The notes below the pieces were generated by a model. The model was not told where the DNA came from. It was given only the letters and a program-made list of their open reading frames with translations, and did no database searches. This document shows, one piece after another, positions 11,737-24,129 of a stretch of DNA of 64,000 nt; positions within the stretch are counted from its first letter, which is position 1; every line of letters begins with the position of its first letter. Source of the DNA: Hoplostethus atlanticus (Eukaryota; Chordata; Actinopteri; Trachichthyiformes; Trachichthyidae). Location: NCBI GenBank assembly GCA_034670405.1, contig JAXDDX010000033.1, positions 4,118,501 to 4,182,500 on the forward strand, read 5' to 3'. The translations under genes and the position numbers were made by a program.

Positions 11737-13542
11737 TTAAAGGGGGGGTATTGTACTCATTCTGGGCTATTTAAACTGTTCCTGGGGGTCTTTACAAGAC
11801 GTTTGTGAAGTCTATATAAAAAAAAATCCTAAAACCAGCTTCTGTGGTGTGTTTCAGTCTCTCATTTTCTCCATTGTAAAGAACAGGCTGTTTTGAGGGC
11901 GTGGAGGTTGTATGTAATGAGCACTGCTCTGATTGGCCGCCTCACGCCTCACTCACTGCGTGAGGCGGCCAATCAGAGCAGTGCTCATTACATACAACCT
12001 ACAATGGCCTGGCGGAGGCGGATACCTTGAGCGCTCATGCTGCTCAAGGTAAACAAATAAGCTTGATGCAGAAATCTACCATAACCATGGCGGCCGCTCC
12101 AGAACCAACACTGAGACTGGACATGTTTGAGCCGGAGTCTGACCCAGAATGGGAAGAGGCAGCTGAGGCGGTTCCACTTAGTTTCTCAATGATAACAATT
12201 CTGTGTAATATTGTACTTTCGTGCCTTGTGTTTGTGTATGTGGGTGTGTGAGCGACACTCTCTGCTGTAGCCGGTCTGTTTATGGCTCATGTCCATAAGC
12301 TTATTGAATACAACTTGCAGACAAGCTAGGATTGACAATTTTGTTGAGCTAGTTAACCAATATATTATTGGATGCAATCTATTTGCATCGAAACAGCGCA
12401 GCCAAACAACCAAACACGATTGTACTAATGGTGGCTAAAGTTTACCAAGCCTGACACGTTCAACAGACTTATAAAACAGACACTGGTCCCAACAAATAAC
12501 TTTAAGATGAGTCCTGACTCCAACCAATAACTTTACTTTTACTTTACTTTACTTTTAATGACTCCAGCTTTAGTTTTCTTACTTCTTCCACGCCCAACAA
12601 GCCCGTGGCTAGCCCCGCTAGCCCGTTAGCTAACCAGCAGTCGAATATACTAACCAGACTAATTTGGTAAATTAAATCAAAACATGGTGACACTTACAGA
12701 TTCCAATTTTGCAGATGGGTCACGTACCTTATGAATTGCTCCATCTTTAAGCTTCAATTTAGATGCTAATCCTGCCGTTGCTCAAGCAGTCTGAGGACTG
12801 ATCATCACACACAGAAAAAACTGTAGCCGTTGCCGTTAAAAATAAAATTAATCCGCTCTGTCCTGCATTTTCGCGTGTTGGGAGACTGTGCAGGGATCTA
12901 TGTTGCTGCCTACATCCTACAAAATAATAACTGGAGAGTTGATATATCTCCTGATATGTTGTTTTAGCTTCACTCATAGCAAAGTAATGGTGCATTCCAG
13001 TGTACTCGGAAAAAACGGCGTCCGAATGTGATATGCGCCGATTCTCTTCACTAATGGCGCTGTAGTAGTTGATGTTGAGTTTAGATGCTTGTAACATTCT
13101 GAGACTTATCATACAAACATGAGTTTGCTGCGGGCGATTATGTTTTCCCGAGCAGATGCACTGGAACACATTTAGATTGGAAGTTAGGAATACCGACTCG
13201 AAATTATCGATTTCTGAGTACAATGGAATGCACCATAAGCAACGGCTTGCGGCGCTGCCGTGAGCTGCATTTTGCGACGATGTAAATGGGATTGGTTGTT
13301 CAACTGGGCGTGGGCATGCTCTGAGAGGGGCTGGATTAGCCCCTTATGACATCCAAAGGAACCACTTTCTGAAACGGGCTGTTTTTCTCCTATCTTTGGC
13401 ACCGTTTTGGGAAAAAGGAAAATACAGAAAAACGGGTTGACTTCCAGATTTCAAATTTTCTCAGCTGCTTAGGGAAGTAATTTCCTGTGGAACATGTATA
13501 AGCGCCAGAAATAAACCGTTTTCCATAATATGGGACCTTTAA
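11737..13542. mobile_element. Candidate TTAA-bounded non-autonomous DNA transposon, 1.8 kb
   Basis: The block opens with TTAAAGGGGGGGTATTGTAC and closes with CATAATATGGGACCTTTAA; read inward from each side both ends start TTAAAGG, and the right end (TTAAAGGTCCCATATTATGG) is a common teleost transposon terminus. TTAA targets are used by piggyBac-like and Kolobok-like elements. The interior holds a perfect 43-bp inverted repeat near the left end and an open frame at 12027-12251 whose middle reads RLDMFEPESDPEWEEAAEA, an acidic stretch that resembles the N-terminus of some transposon-borne fish genes. No transposase catalytic motif is visible. Superfamily and exact extent are inference. Confidence 0.5.
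11905..12000. repeat. Perfect 43-bp inverted repeat with 10-bp spacer
   Basis: The arm 11905-11947 (AGGTTGTATGTAATGAGCAC ... CGCCTCACGC) is the exact reverse complement of 11958-12000, with spacer CTCACTCACT. All 43 positions pair. It lies inside the TTAA-bounded element. It includes two inverted CCAAT boxes (ATTGG and CCAAT). Confidence 0.97.
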
Positions 13543-14934
13543 TCCTTAACCCTTTGGTGCATCTTGAGCAAGACAACACCACGTAGCCAGGGCCCCGAGG
13601 CTGCAGAAGCACTGAGCTGGACAAATCACCGACTATTATGTGCTGTTGAGATGCAGTGCATTGTGGGCAACAACAACAGCCACTAATGGAGGGATAATGA
13701 TTTTAAGAGTGATAGCCTCTTTGATAAAGCACAGTACAAACTATCAGCGGGCCTTAATTTCCCCTGCCACCTGATTTGTGGTCAAATGTGTAATTTACTC
13801 CGGTGTGGTCCTTCCTCTTTTATTTTCCAGACGGGTTGAGAAGAAGTAGTCAAGGTTAAGAGCAGATAAGGTGTCGGCCCGCGGCAGGTCTCCGAGGGCT
13901 GAAGCCTCAGGCAGAAGCGAGCCAGGTGACGGGGGTACAGCTCCAGCGGAGGTTTCTGACTTCCAAGGGACGATATCTTTGCTTTGTAAACATCCCCACC
14001 TCCCCGTCTCCGGGAGGCTGAGTACAGCCATAAAACAGCTGCGGCCCGTACAGGACCTAACTCCCCCCCAGCGCTATCTGACAAACACATTACCCAGCAG
14101 TACCGTGCAGACACATGGGTGGTGCCGAGCATCTGCAATCGACCATTTGTTATTCGGTGCAGATGGCAATAACAACACCTTAGCTGCTTTACTAAATAAA
14201 TCTGCATGTCCTGGGAGACGGCAGCTCAAACTACAGGGATTCATCAACCCTGGGAGGAGACGTAAAGCCGAGAGACGAGACGACTAGCCGGTTTGCTTTG
14301 TGGTGACCAAACCCGACGGATGGCTGGCCGCCACCCGTTCTGTATGGCAGACACGTCGACCCGGTGGCGAAAAGCAATCAAGTTCACACAGACTCTGTCC
14401 GATGATTAAAACAAAGATGAGACTACGTCTTTGCCTGACCCCGTCCACTTTCTTCTCCCTGCCACAGGACAGGCGTTGAGCTATAATGAGTGACACGCTG
14501 CAAGGGAAGTATTTGGCCAAACGCCGTTCCCCTTTAATCCTGAAAACCTTGGGAGCAGATGAGACGATGCATTTGCCTTACACACCTTTTCCAAATCTTC
14601 CTGAGCTAACGGGATTGTTCCACAGCACAACTTTTTTAGTTTGCGCTAATGGGAAACAGTGCCCAAGGAGCTAATCAAAGGGGCCTTGTTGCCAGGAAGT
14701 GTTTGAATTGAGTTTTACTTTGATGTCACTTGGAGCGTTGCCCGTCTTTACGAATTTCCTAGTGTATTACCACCCTTCCCTACATGACAGGTTTTTAAAA
14801 ACACTGTTTCTCTTTGCATCCTCAGTACCAATGCTTCTCCAAGGACAGTAGCGATTGGCTGCTGAAAAAACAAAACATTTTTTGTATAGTTCTTTCATTT
14901 ATCTTCACTGTGTGTGACGCTGGTGTCAGGAGAG
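13543..14934. other. No gene seen; overlapping frames on both strands
   Basis: 13782-14287 stays open in a plus frame (138 codons) and a minus frame (141 codons) at once. The region is GC-rich around 13870-13960, which explains scarce stops. No domain is recognised. Confidence 0.5.
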
Positions 14935-15005
14935 AAACCCTCCAAGTCAAATTCCTTGGAAACGTACTCGGCCAATAAAGTGATTCTGACTCTGAGGTGA
15001 ACTTG
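14935..15005 (+). mobile_element. 3' tail of a 5'-truncated LINE-type retroposon
   Basis: The string CAAGTCAAATTCCTTGG, a short spacer, then CTCGGCCAATAAAGTGATTC and the repeated CTGACTCTGA is the familiar 3' terminus of fish LINE-derived retroposons, including the AATAAA signal and tail repeat. No coding part lies upstream, so it is a short 5'-truncated insertion. Confidence 0.55.
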
Positions 15006-18000
15006 GTGATGTAACTCATAGAAAAAGTTGCGCCAGACGTCATTTGGTGACTTCTGAGGATGTTTTGAGGAGGGCTCTGAAACGTCGCCAGGTTGGCAGC
15101 AGTGTCTTGGGTTTACAATTCTCAGTGAAGAGGAGACTTTTATTTGTTGACTACGCTCTCCAAGATTGATTTCACTCATAAAGAAAAAACATAATCCTTG
15201 TCAATGCTTACCAATGAACGATATATATACTGGACTATTTCCTTTTTTATCACTTCAAAACATCAGTATTAGTAAATTGGTGAGTGAGGTGACTGCTGGC
15301 GGTCGTACCGATGATCTTTGTAATGAAAATGAAATAAATGAACAATGAACGGTTAAAAAAAAATCTAAATTTCGATTCAAAGTCTGAAGGCTGGGAGTGA
15401 AATATGTTAGGTAGTAATAGTTATTGATGCAACACTAAAACCTGTAAGGTTAGTGTACCCTATATATACCTAAGTAGTATACCCTATACTAGTTAATCAG
15501 CTACAGGTCACCCAGTTAGTGAGATTATCCCTTATCCACCTCAAACTGCTGCTGCTGCTCGTCTTACACGCTACAAAAACAACTCTCAGTTTCCACTACT
15601 CTGTTGTTATTCGCTGGCTCTACATGATTTCCTCTTCAGATTAATCTGGGGAAAGTCAACTGAGCTCTTTTCAACCAACGCCCTGCTCCACAGTCATATT
15701 CCCCACTGGGAGCTTCCCAGAACAAAACCACCTCCAGGTTACCACGACTAGCATGTTGCCGTCAGTTGCGTTTGGATTAGTTTTTGTGGTCCTCTGTAGC
15801 TAATTGGATCTCTGGTACTAACGCTGCACGATTCTCTCTCAGTCCTGTCCTTACGTTTTGTTGTGGGTGTACGGCATGTCACATGGCCAAAATACCTCTT
15901 TGGATTGGCTTCTGTAGCAAACTGATATCCGACAGGCTGGGAGATTCATCCCCCTCCCGGTTGACCTGCATCACTAGTAAGGATGAAGCATCGGGTGTCA
16001 TTGGCGTGTCTCTTTACTATTGGTAGGCAGATAAGACACTGCTGTGTTGACAGCCTATGTATTCAATGTAGATGTAGTTTGGCCAATTTTTAATGGCTGA
16101 TTGATACACAACTCATTTCCACCCATGTCTCAAAAGATGTGGATGGCAAAACATGTGATTTTAAAGAATCGAATGTAACATAAAACCATGCGGCCAGCAA
16201 TCTGTTAAGGCTCTACTACAACAAATATGATATCAGTGGCACAAACAGGCACAATGCGCAATCAACGTGTTACAGCGATCAGCAGGACACGCTGTGAGAG
16301 AGCATCGCTGCTTTGACTGGCGTTTTCCACCCACATTAACCGGGGAATGTACACATTTACTAGATTCCCACATCTGCCGTAACATACGCCCTCGCGGTAC
16401 TGTAAGGCGGTAGTTATCACTTTAACCTCTTTACTTGCTTCCTTTATTCTCAGTGTTGCTGTGGCAGTTCTTTATAAAATGCACTATTAAATTTGATAAG
16501 TGGTTTGCCACAACTGTGTTCTGTCCTCAAGTTGTTCTTTCACAGTAATTGGCTTCAGTGTGTATGAGCACCACGGTGCCACAGACTTCAGAAACTTTAC
16601 CCACTACCTCCTTGTACTTTAAGGGCGAGATCACTGTGGTCCGAACCATAGCGGAAACCTTCACTTTGTTGTATTTTTGTGTAGGTTCACGATGCCCAAT
16701 TACAGGAGAACCAAAGTCACATGGATTCACAAGGTGCTTGTTTATTGGACAGAGTTTTGGTCACCTGTCGTCCCACAAGGTTAAGAGATTTTGCTGGTCA
16801 CATCTGATTCCAGGTCCCTGTGATTTTAGCTTTAACTTGATGGACTTGTCTGCACTCTTTGCCATAGTTTACCTTCTCTAGTGTTCATACCAGTTAAGAA
16901 CATGTTAAGAAACAGCTGAACATGAGCATCGGTCCAGACTGCAGTTTGTTATGCTAGTCTTTCAAAGCATGAGTACCTCCCGGCTATCAACATCTGTCAA
17001 CATCTGTCTCCTAATACCCATAAAGCTCACTACAGATGCTTTGTCACCTGGTCGGATGAACTGAACTAGGAAGGAAACGCTTACAAACACACAGGATCTA
17101 ACGTAACTAGGGTGAGCACCTGTTAGAGTAAAAGGGGGCGTGGTTAGATGTGTCTCACCTTGGCAGTTGAGGTAGGCTCCTTGTTATCTTGGGTAAAACT
17201 TTGAAACTTTTTTTTCTTTTACATAAGGGTATCATACTTCATCGGGTCATGTTGTCCCCTGTAAGGGAAACAAAACAATACAATAATAAACCCAAGTGAC
17301 ATTGGAAAACAGTTCGACTTCGAGAGGGCACCGTTATGGATCGGTTACAAATACAGATCAGAGTGCATTTTCATTTGGCGGGTTTGAGATGAAGACGTTG
17401 AAATCTGCCAATTAGCCAATGCAAGCGCCTAAAGGAAATGCAATATATATCAATTATGGATTGGACGGGGCAGCAGACCCCCCCCCAGGGTTGTCTCTCT
17501 TGCAATTCATCACTCCGATACGCAATCCTTCCCTTGGGGTCGAGCCAACGCTATTACCCCGCAGAACACCGTATCTTCTTTCAGCTGCTGATATCACAAT
17601 CTGTGAAACTCAAGGAGAGCTCCCAGTCTTTCACACGCCCTCGCCTCCCTCACAGATAAGGTCCCATTACACCAATGTCATACTTGCACTTCTCGTCCTA
17701 CCCACTCCATCCTACCTACATCTGTACATATGGCCTTCAACCAAATAACTCAACACTCCGTAATCGTCACCGTTCACCCTTTCCATCTGGTTTCGTTTTG
17801 GCTTCATTTCTGTTGTAGCAGATTTCTTGCACTGTATTCTTATTTTTTTTTCAAAATGTGGTGAATGATTCATGCTACAACAGCCACTATCAAAGGGAAA
17901 ATAATGTTTTCTGTCACCTGGTGTTGAATAAATTCAGTTAAGATCACTGGTTACTGAGTGTATTGACCTGTAAAATGATACTAGATAATGCACAGTACTT

Positions 18001-18249
18001 AGAAGGATGCAAGTACTTCTTTGTGTTTTCCACACTTGCATTGTGCTGTTACACCCTTGGAAGTACATGGTGTTTAAGGGATATTTTCATTAATTACTGA
18101 CACATTATTATTGTGCACTTCGGTCAGTACATAAGTTAATGCTCTGGGATGATGCACTAAATCTGCAAACAAATCTAATTTATCAGACTATTCACTTTTA
18201 CTTTGAACTGGATGCACCTATGCACAAACCAGACTATTTTTTTCCAGGT
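15006..18249. other. No gene seen; unique sequence
   Basis: Frames of 110 codons (16549-16881) and 109 codons (17419-17748) carry no recognisable motifs. No tandem repeat over 20 bp. Confidence 0.55.
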
Positions 18250-18400
18250 ATCTCTCTTTTTCTACCCTTGTTATATATTTAGACATTTTCTGTGCACAGC
18301 CAATTCTCCAATAGACCTCCAAGATGGTGCCAGATGTGGTTGGGGGGGAGATTTGTGATGCAACTGCAGAGCCTCTCTATGGGGCTGTGGTCCACAATGA
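18250..18400 (+). repeat. Dispersed repeat family E, copy 3
   Basis: TTGTTATATATTTAGACATT, CACAGCCAATTCTCCAATAG and ACCTCCAAGATGGTGCCAG match copy 1 at 3700-3770 in order and orientation. The left part with the GCTAGC-rich tract is absent. Confidence 0.55.
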
Positions 18401-20063
18401 ATAACACTTGGACAGTGCTATTTATTCAGTTAAATTTGCAGCAGCGCATGGAGTTTGGAGGCCACAGTGCACTGATGGTTATGAAGACGTATGGGTAACC
18501 GTCCCGCAGAATACACCTGCCCAGGCAGCACAATCTCTTCTAAGCAATGAGTCTTGCAATGGCGTTTTCCCCCCCCTACATATGCTGCTGAATCTTATTC
18601 ACTGCTGAAATAGAGGCCAAGTGCTAAAACATTCTGATGGCCTTGCAGGAAAATAATGTACACCACATACATTCTGCATACTGGAAGTTTGGTTTTTGAT
18701 TACCTTGCACTGCGCCGGGTACAACATGTCTTAGATAGCAGCCGGGGCCGGGGGAGCCTTAATGTCTTTTGATCAATTCATTTAACTATCCTTTGCGGCC
18801 CGTTGAAATGTGAAATATACTCATTCATATTCATCATCGAGCATCATTACGGACGCCACTGTCTTTTAGGGGCCGGCCAGACCACAGGGAGAGAGCAAGG
18901 GATGCAATAGGTAAGAAGAAAGAAGAAGTAGGAAGAATAATAAATAGGAAAAAGGGAGAAAATAGCAGAGATTAATTCTACTCTTGAGCAATATGCCAAA
19001 TATACTTTTTCATTAAAGGCACATTAAATATTTTCCACATACTGAAGAAATATCAAATATTGTTTGGGCTCAACCAAAGCCACTGCAGAAATGCCACATT
19101 TTACTGCACGACTGCTGCACTACTGATGCACTGCTGTGGCACCTCTGACAAATACAAATTATGGGACTTTTTTGTGTTCCCAAATATCCATTTTATGCAC
19201 ATGCATGATGCAGGAATTATCTAACAGCAGCCACTAAAGCACTAATGCAGGATAGATGCAATACAGACACAGCGAGGGGGGAGGGGTGTCTACCACGGTG
19301 ACTTATTGAGTGCAAGCAAATAATGTGTAAATTATTAATAAGTGTGGAGAAAGAGTGCCTTTGTAATCAGAAACGTTTGCCGACACCAGGGGATAGGACT
19401 TGGACTTTTAAAGTCCACCACGGTGCTTTGATCACCAACCTAGTGGAAAGGTGCTGACCTGGTACACTGTGTTTATACTTCCCCCCCCCCCCCCCCATTC
19501 TCTTTTATTTGAGCGCTGCGACTTGAGGCGCCTGGCAGATATGCAGCACAGGCAAACCTGGTGACGACGCATCAACACCCAGCTGCACTCCAAAGAGGAG
19601 ACGCTCCCATACCAGCCCGGAGAACCACATGTTTCTGCCTCAGAGGTCTACGGATCTCTCTCTCTCTCTGCCATCATTAGGCTGGTCCGCTTTGTGCAGC
19701 AGAAGCTGATAACAAGCCGGTATGTTCCCCCGTTGTGTTATTGTGCTAAACGCATTACTTGCCCACTCTGGAATATGTATGGCAAACAAATGCATTAGCA
19801 GCCCCTTGAATGTGCCCCCCCCCCCCCTTTCACAGCCTGTGAACACGAGGAACTGTAGCAGTGCTAATCGGCGCTGTGCAGTCAAATGTGAGTGCATTAT
19901 CTGCATGGGAACAGAGACGAGAGAGAAAGGGGGTTGCAGCACAGCGCTTCTGTCCTCTTGTCTTCTTCCACCTTAGAGCTCCTTCCACCTCGGCTGTTCA
20001 ACCTACCAAGATGGCCGTGCTCTCTGAAACACGAGGCTTTTAATAGCTAAATAAAAGAAACCA
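18401..20063. other. No gene seen; contains poly-C tracts
   Basis: 18720-18850 is a repeat-free stretch with a CNE-like look. Two C homopolymers lie at 19.48 and 19.82 kb. Confidence 0.55.
19481..19496. repeat. C16 homopolymer
   Basis: Sixteen consecutive C. Further C or G runs sit at 19815-19827 (C13), 26878-26888 (G), 36960-36971 (G) and 42923-42939 (G17). Confidence 0.95.
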
Positions 20064-20314
20064 TTAAAGCGGCATTAAGTAATCTATGACCTTTACCGGC
20101 AACCTACAATGCACACAAGTCTCTGGCACAGCCCTCACCAGGAGTTTCTGTTTCAAAACAGAGAGAGTTCGGGCCAGAGAGCCAGAAATCTCAGCACCTG
20201 GTGAAGTAATTGTTGAGTTAGTGCCGATCAATAACCCTTTCAAGCCCCTGCAGGTATAATATGATCATGTTGTGCTATGGGGGGCAGTAGAAATCTCACG
20301 CATTGCCTCTTTAA
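20064..20314. mobile_element. Candidate TTAA-bounded MITE (251 bp)
   Basis: The left end TTAAAGCGGCATTAAGTAA and the right end read inward, TTAAAGAGGCAATGCGTGA, are similar over about 13 of 19 positions and both start at TTAA. There is no open frame of note. The weak match keeps confidence moderate. Confidence 0.45.
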
Positions 20315-22136
20315 CGGTGATATTATCGTGCCTGTTCGTCTCTTATGCGCCACCCTGCACGCTCCGCGACAGTGGTGTCGGCTGCGATAAGAGATCGATT
20401 CGGTTTAAAAGACACGGCGGCTGGGGTGTCAGTTCTCACGCCGCGATGGATACTGCGCCCTTCTGTCAGTGTGACACCAGCGGCCCCACGACGCTGGTCA
20501 GGATACCGGTAGCTTGGTCTGAGTCTAACCAACCTACAGCAAAAGCAGCCAGAGACCCTGAAATGTCAGTGACAATCGGAGGCGGTTGACTGAGGAGGTT
20601 GGTGCGCACGCCATAAAGCAGTGACCATTGGACTGCTGGACCTTCTGCATGGAAAGCTTTTCTGTCATCCTGTTGCTGCTGTCTCCCAATTTGATTTGCT
20701 TGGAAGCACTTACTAGCCGAAGTAGACAGAGTAGTGAATTATTGTAATCAAACAGAGTCAAAGTCGAAGAAAAACTCAATGCTGTACTCAATGTTGTACC
20801 TTCCACCTCCGCCTGCTGGGTAACCACTCTATCACGTATCACTCCACCAGGCAGGATGGAGCTGTGAAGGGTCAAGGGGCGAAAGACCTCCTGGGAGTGC
20901 ATGCAGCAGTGGTTATGAAGCATCCCATCTCATTGCGCTCATGACTACAACCACCACCCCGCCATGACACACGGGCCAAGAAACCCTTTTTGATGTTTCT
21001 AGAGGACATCAATAATAGATTCCCGACTTGTGATGTGTTGCAGGATGAGCTCTGCAGCACACATGCAGTAATCTCACCGGATCCTCCTCCTCCTCCTCCT
21101 TGTCTTCAACCTGTCAGATGATCGGGGGGAGCCTGCGCAGCCCGTCTTTGGCAGGGAAAAACAAAAACACAAAGCCGATAAACGAGTCCTGATGGGCCTT
21201 TGGCTGTCAAACCGAAACAAAAATAGAAATCAATATCAATATCAAATGTCATATTCCTCTAGTAGTAGTTGCAGTTTCTGAATGGCATACAAACAAGACT
21301 CACGTAACGATAAAGGTAGATCTACTTTTTCCATAAATACTAGGAACATCCCATAATGCTTCCTATTCATCACCTCCTTTAAAGGAGCGTTATTAAGCCG
21401 AGACTACGAAATCATACTGCAACAAAGGAAAAGCATTCCCAGTGGAGGCAACAAAGGCTGTCACTGTTAAGGGAGTAAAAATAGCTTTTCCTCTCTACTT
21501 CCACCCACAAACCGAAAAACGTCCAGTCACCACAAGTCCAAGAAAGAACCGAGCATTACGTTTTCGCCGGCTCCGGATTGGCTGACGTGACCTCAATCCC
21601 CCCTGCCTTGCTGGCTGCCTACTTAGATCACGGTCGTCTAGGGCTGTAAGACCTTCTCCTTCATGAGGTCCGGCTAAAGCCTCACACACAGCGCCCATCA
21701 TCGGCGTGGATTAGAGGGCTATTGCTAGCACATGTCTGAAGCACGTCTCCTCTCAAAGACTCACTAAGTCATTAGAGGCTGCAGCGGCTCTGCCCCGGCC
21801 CCAAAACATCACCTGAAAAACCCCTTGAAGACTCTTCGGTAGTTTTGGTGGAACTTATCCTCCTTTGAGTATAAGCCCTCAAATCCAGCACTCTATTAAG
21901 CGTTGAGTCAGAGTGGCGTGTATAATTCCTAGATGAACAAACTTAAGCTTTGCGGTGTTAACGGTATAAATAGAAAGATCAAGTCTGGGTTTTTTTTAAA
22001 GTTTTGCATGAAATAATGCAAGCCGGATCTTATTTTGATGAGAAATAATCCAGTGTGTTAACAACTTGGATGATTTTGGTGAATGATATCATGGTGATGA
22101 CAAGGTAGCTGTTGGGATGTGCATTGTTTCAGTGAT
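20315..22136. other. No gene seen
   Basis: Short TCC repeat at 21084-21101. A 129-codon minus frame (20534-20923) has no recognised features. Confidence 0.55.
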
Positions 22137-22260
22137 TGGGACCCGTAGTGGCCTAAAGGTTGTGAAAGGGCTTGTGGAAGGTTGTTGGTTTGAATCCCTG
22201 GACAGGAAAATGTAGTGTGTGAGATAGAGACAGATAGATACTCAATCGCCCTCCAACAGA
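22137..22260 (+). mobile_element. tRNA-derived SINE head, copy 3 (truncated)
   Basis: The A-box-like TAGTGGCCTAAAGGTTG and B-box GTTGGTTTGAATCCC lie about 35 bp apart, as in a fish tRNA SINE head, followed by CTGGACAGG. The usual 'TTGAGCAAGGCA' body is missing, so the copy is truncated. It points towards the LINE fragment that starts about 100 bp to the right on the opposite strand. Confidence 0.6.
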
Positions 22261-22364
22261 GGTTTGTTTTCACAACCTGCACATGGAAACACAAAAACAT
22301 TAACAATTCCCAGCACACAGACATAGAGACATGTTGACACGTGATATACAAAAGATCATTCCAC

Positions 22365-22560
22365 CAGAAAGTAGTCCCTGATGTTCCTGAGACAGAGAGC
22401 TTCTGCTGGCAGCGTTCATACAGCGTGATGATGTGTTGATCAAAGCTCAGTTTATTGCCCAGGATGATTCCAAGATATTTGAAGCTCTCTAACATCTCAA
22501 CCTCACCATTGATGATGGTGAAGTTGTGTGTGTGTTGAGGGAGCCAAAGATCTTCAGATC
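22365..22560 (-). mobile_element. LINE reverse-transcriptase fragment with frameshift
   Basis: On the minus strand the peptide FTINGEVEMLESFKYLGIIL followed by NKLSFDQHI and YERCQQKL matches the conserved stretch near the end of the reverse-transcriptase domain of L2/Rex-like LINEs, where 'FKYLG..L...LSF..H' is diagnostic. Near 22400 the frame must shift for the match to go on (LCLRNIRDYF in the next frame), so the copy is dead. It is a few hundred bases long against several kilobases for a full element. The next part of the same protein region is what survives at 48.2-48.5 kb, so the two could be debris of related families. Confidence 0.75.
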
Positions 22561-23364
22561 ACTTCTTTAGTTTTGAAAACGTTCTAGTGCAGATAGTCGG
22601 TTGAATGAGTAATGCTCTCCTCGACTGGCCTTCAGCAACGCTCTTCTCTTACTGCAGCCCCGGCTGCTCGAGTGGAGCTGCTCAGGGACCGACAGGACAG
22701 GACTGGTTGTACTGGGGAGCTCCCAGTGGTTCATGTGTATGTGTATGAAAGCAAAGAAAAGCAAAGCAGTGCTCATCCAATCTTTCCTAGATGTTTTAAA
22801 AAAGTTAAAAAAGAATATGATAATAATTTGCGTTCTTGTTCTTTCGCTGTGTGCTCCTTGTTTCTTTTATTTTGAAGGGCTGCTCTAAAACCTTTGCACA
22901 CCCATACAGCACGACAACACACGAGCAGCAGTGCATTCTTCCAACCAAGAGCATCTCGATATTGAAATAGGAAAGGTATACAAGCAACAGCTGATCCTGA
23001 GAATGTTTTTCATTTCGCCTTGAAATGCCATTGTGTCTCTGTCGGACCGCTCCGGCGGGACCTATATATATAGGCCTTTTCCCGGCAAATGAATAAACAT
23101 CAGTGTGAGCCGTGACTGGCTGTTGGCGGGGCTGTCCTCAGTCACTCAGGTGGGTTGACACCGCTGTCACAGCAAAGACGCCTCAACTCTGCCTGTCACT
23201 CCCCGAAGCTGCTTAAAAGAGACGGGAGTCTTGCTCAGGTGTGTTTATGTGGAAAGAAATGAAAGTAAACATCTTTTTAAAATGTGTGTCACACCCAGGG
23301 AAAAAAAGCTTGAGATTTTCCCCATCTTTTTGGGTTATATCAGAGCTGTTTACAGACTGTAAGT

Positions 23365-23455
23365 CACTGGGTATGTTTACATACACATCCCTAATCTGAT
23401 TTTAACCTGATTAAGGCAAGACTCAGACTGGAGCAACTGTCATGTAAATGCCGTA
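23365..23455. repeat. Relative of the repeat at 6.4 kb
   Basis: GTATGTTTACATACACATC, AATCTGATTTTAACCTGATT and CTGTCATGTAAATGCCGTAA resemble the 6.4-kb repeat in order and wording. Divergence is high. Confidence 0.35.
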
Positions 23456-23754
23456 AGCTAGCAGCACGCTAGGCAAACTTTAAAATCCTAACCGATCATT
23501 TTATCACACACATACCGACGGATTTGACTGATTCATTCACCTCACACACACTAAACCACATGATTAGGAGTCCTGGACCGGTTCTTGACATGTCAGTCTC
23601 GCAGGAACTCACACTTGCTTCACACTTGCTACTCGGTCCAGACGAAGGCCTTAGATCGGGGAGTCGGCCCGATACTCGGGAGGGAAACCGGTTTCTGCTA
23701 AATCTTCGAGTTGCTTTTGGCCATGTGCACACCTTACTCTAATTGTAATTGTTT

Positions 23755-24129
23755 TTTAAAGCTGCACTAGGAAATGCACATTGGCGTCTCCAAATGGCTG
23801 CAAAATACCCAGAAATCCTGTAAGGTGACGTCAGTAAACTGAAGGCAGGTCTGCGATGCTTCATACCAAAGACACCAAAGGGAGTTGGAGTTCTCACGTT
23901 GGAGCGCTCCCTCGCCGCCATTCAGGAGACAGATTTGTGTATTGTTCTTACATTTGAAGCTTTCTGTGGGCAAAGTGTAGAAACGCAACGCCAGAATTTG
24001 AACAGTGAATCTAGACGGTCTCAATGAGTTGGGATGGCATGCTCTTCTCTCCTGCAGCCCCACATCGTGATTCAGACTCATACGACGGGTGTTTTTATAC
24101 ATAACAATCTTGCCTAGTGCGGCTTTAAA
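23755..24129. mobile_element. TTTAAA-bounded MITE, copy 1 (375 bp)
   Basis: The left end TTTAAAGCTGCACTAGGAAA and the right end, read inward, TTTAAAGCCGCACTAGGCAA form a 17-bp inverted repeat with one mismatch. No coding capacity is seen. A TGACGTCA palindrome, the CREB/ATF core, lies at about 23826. A diverged relative is at 59.15-59.46 kb. Confidence 0.75.

Noticed and set aside
13782..14287. Overlapping plus and minus frames of about 140 codons
   Set aside because: Both strands are open in a GC-rich patch, typical of chance. No domain in either.
20323..20589. Frames of 69 and 105 codons with basic, CpG-rich sequence
   Set aside because: No similarity recognised, and open on both strands.
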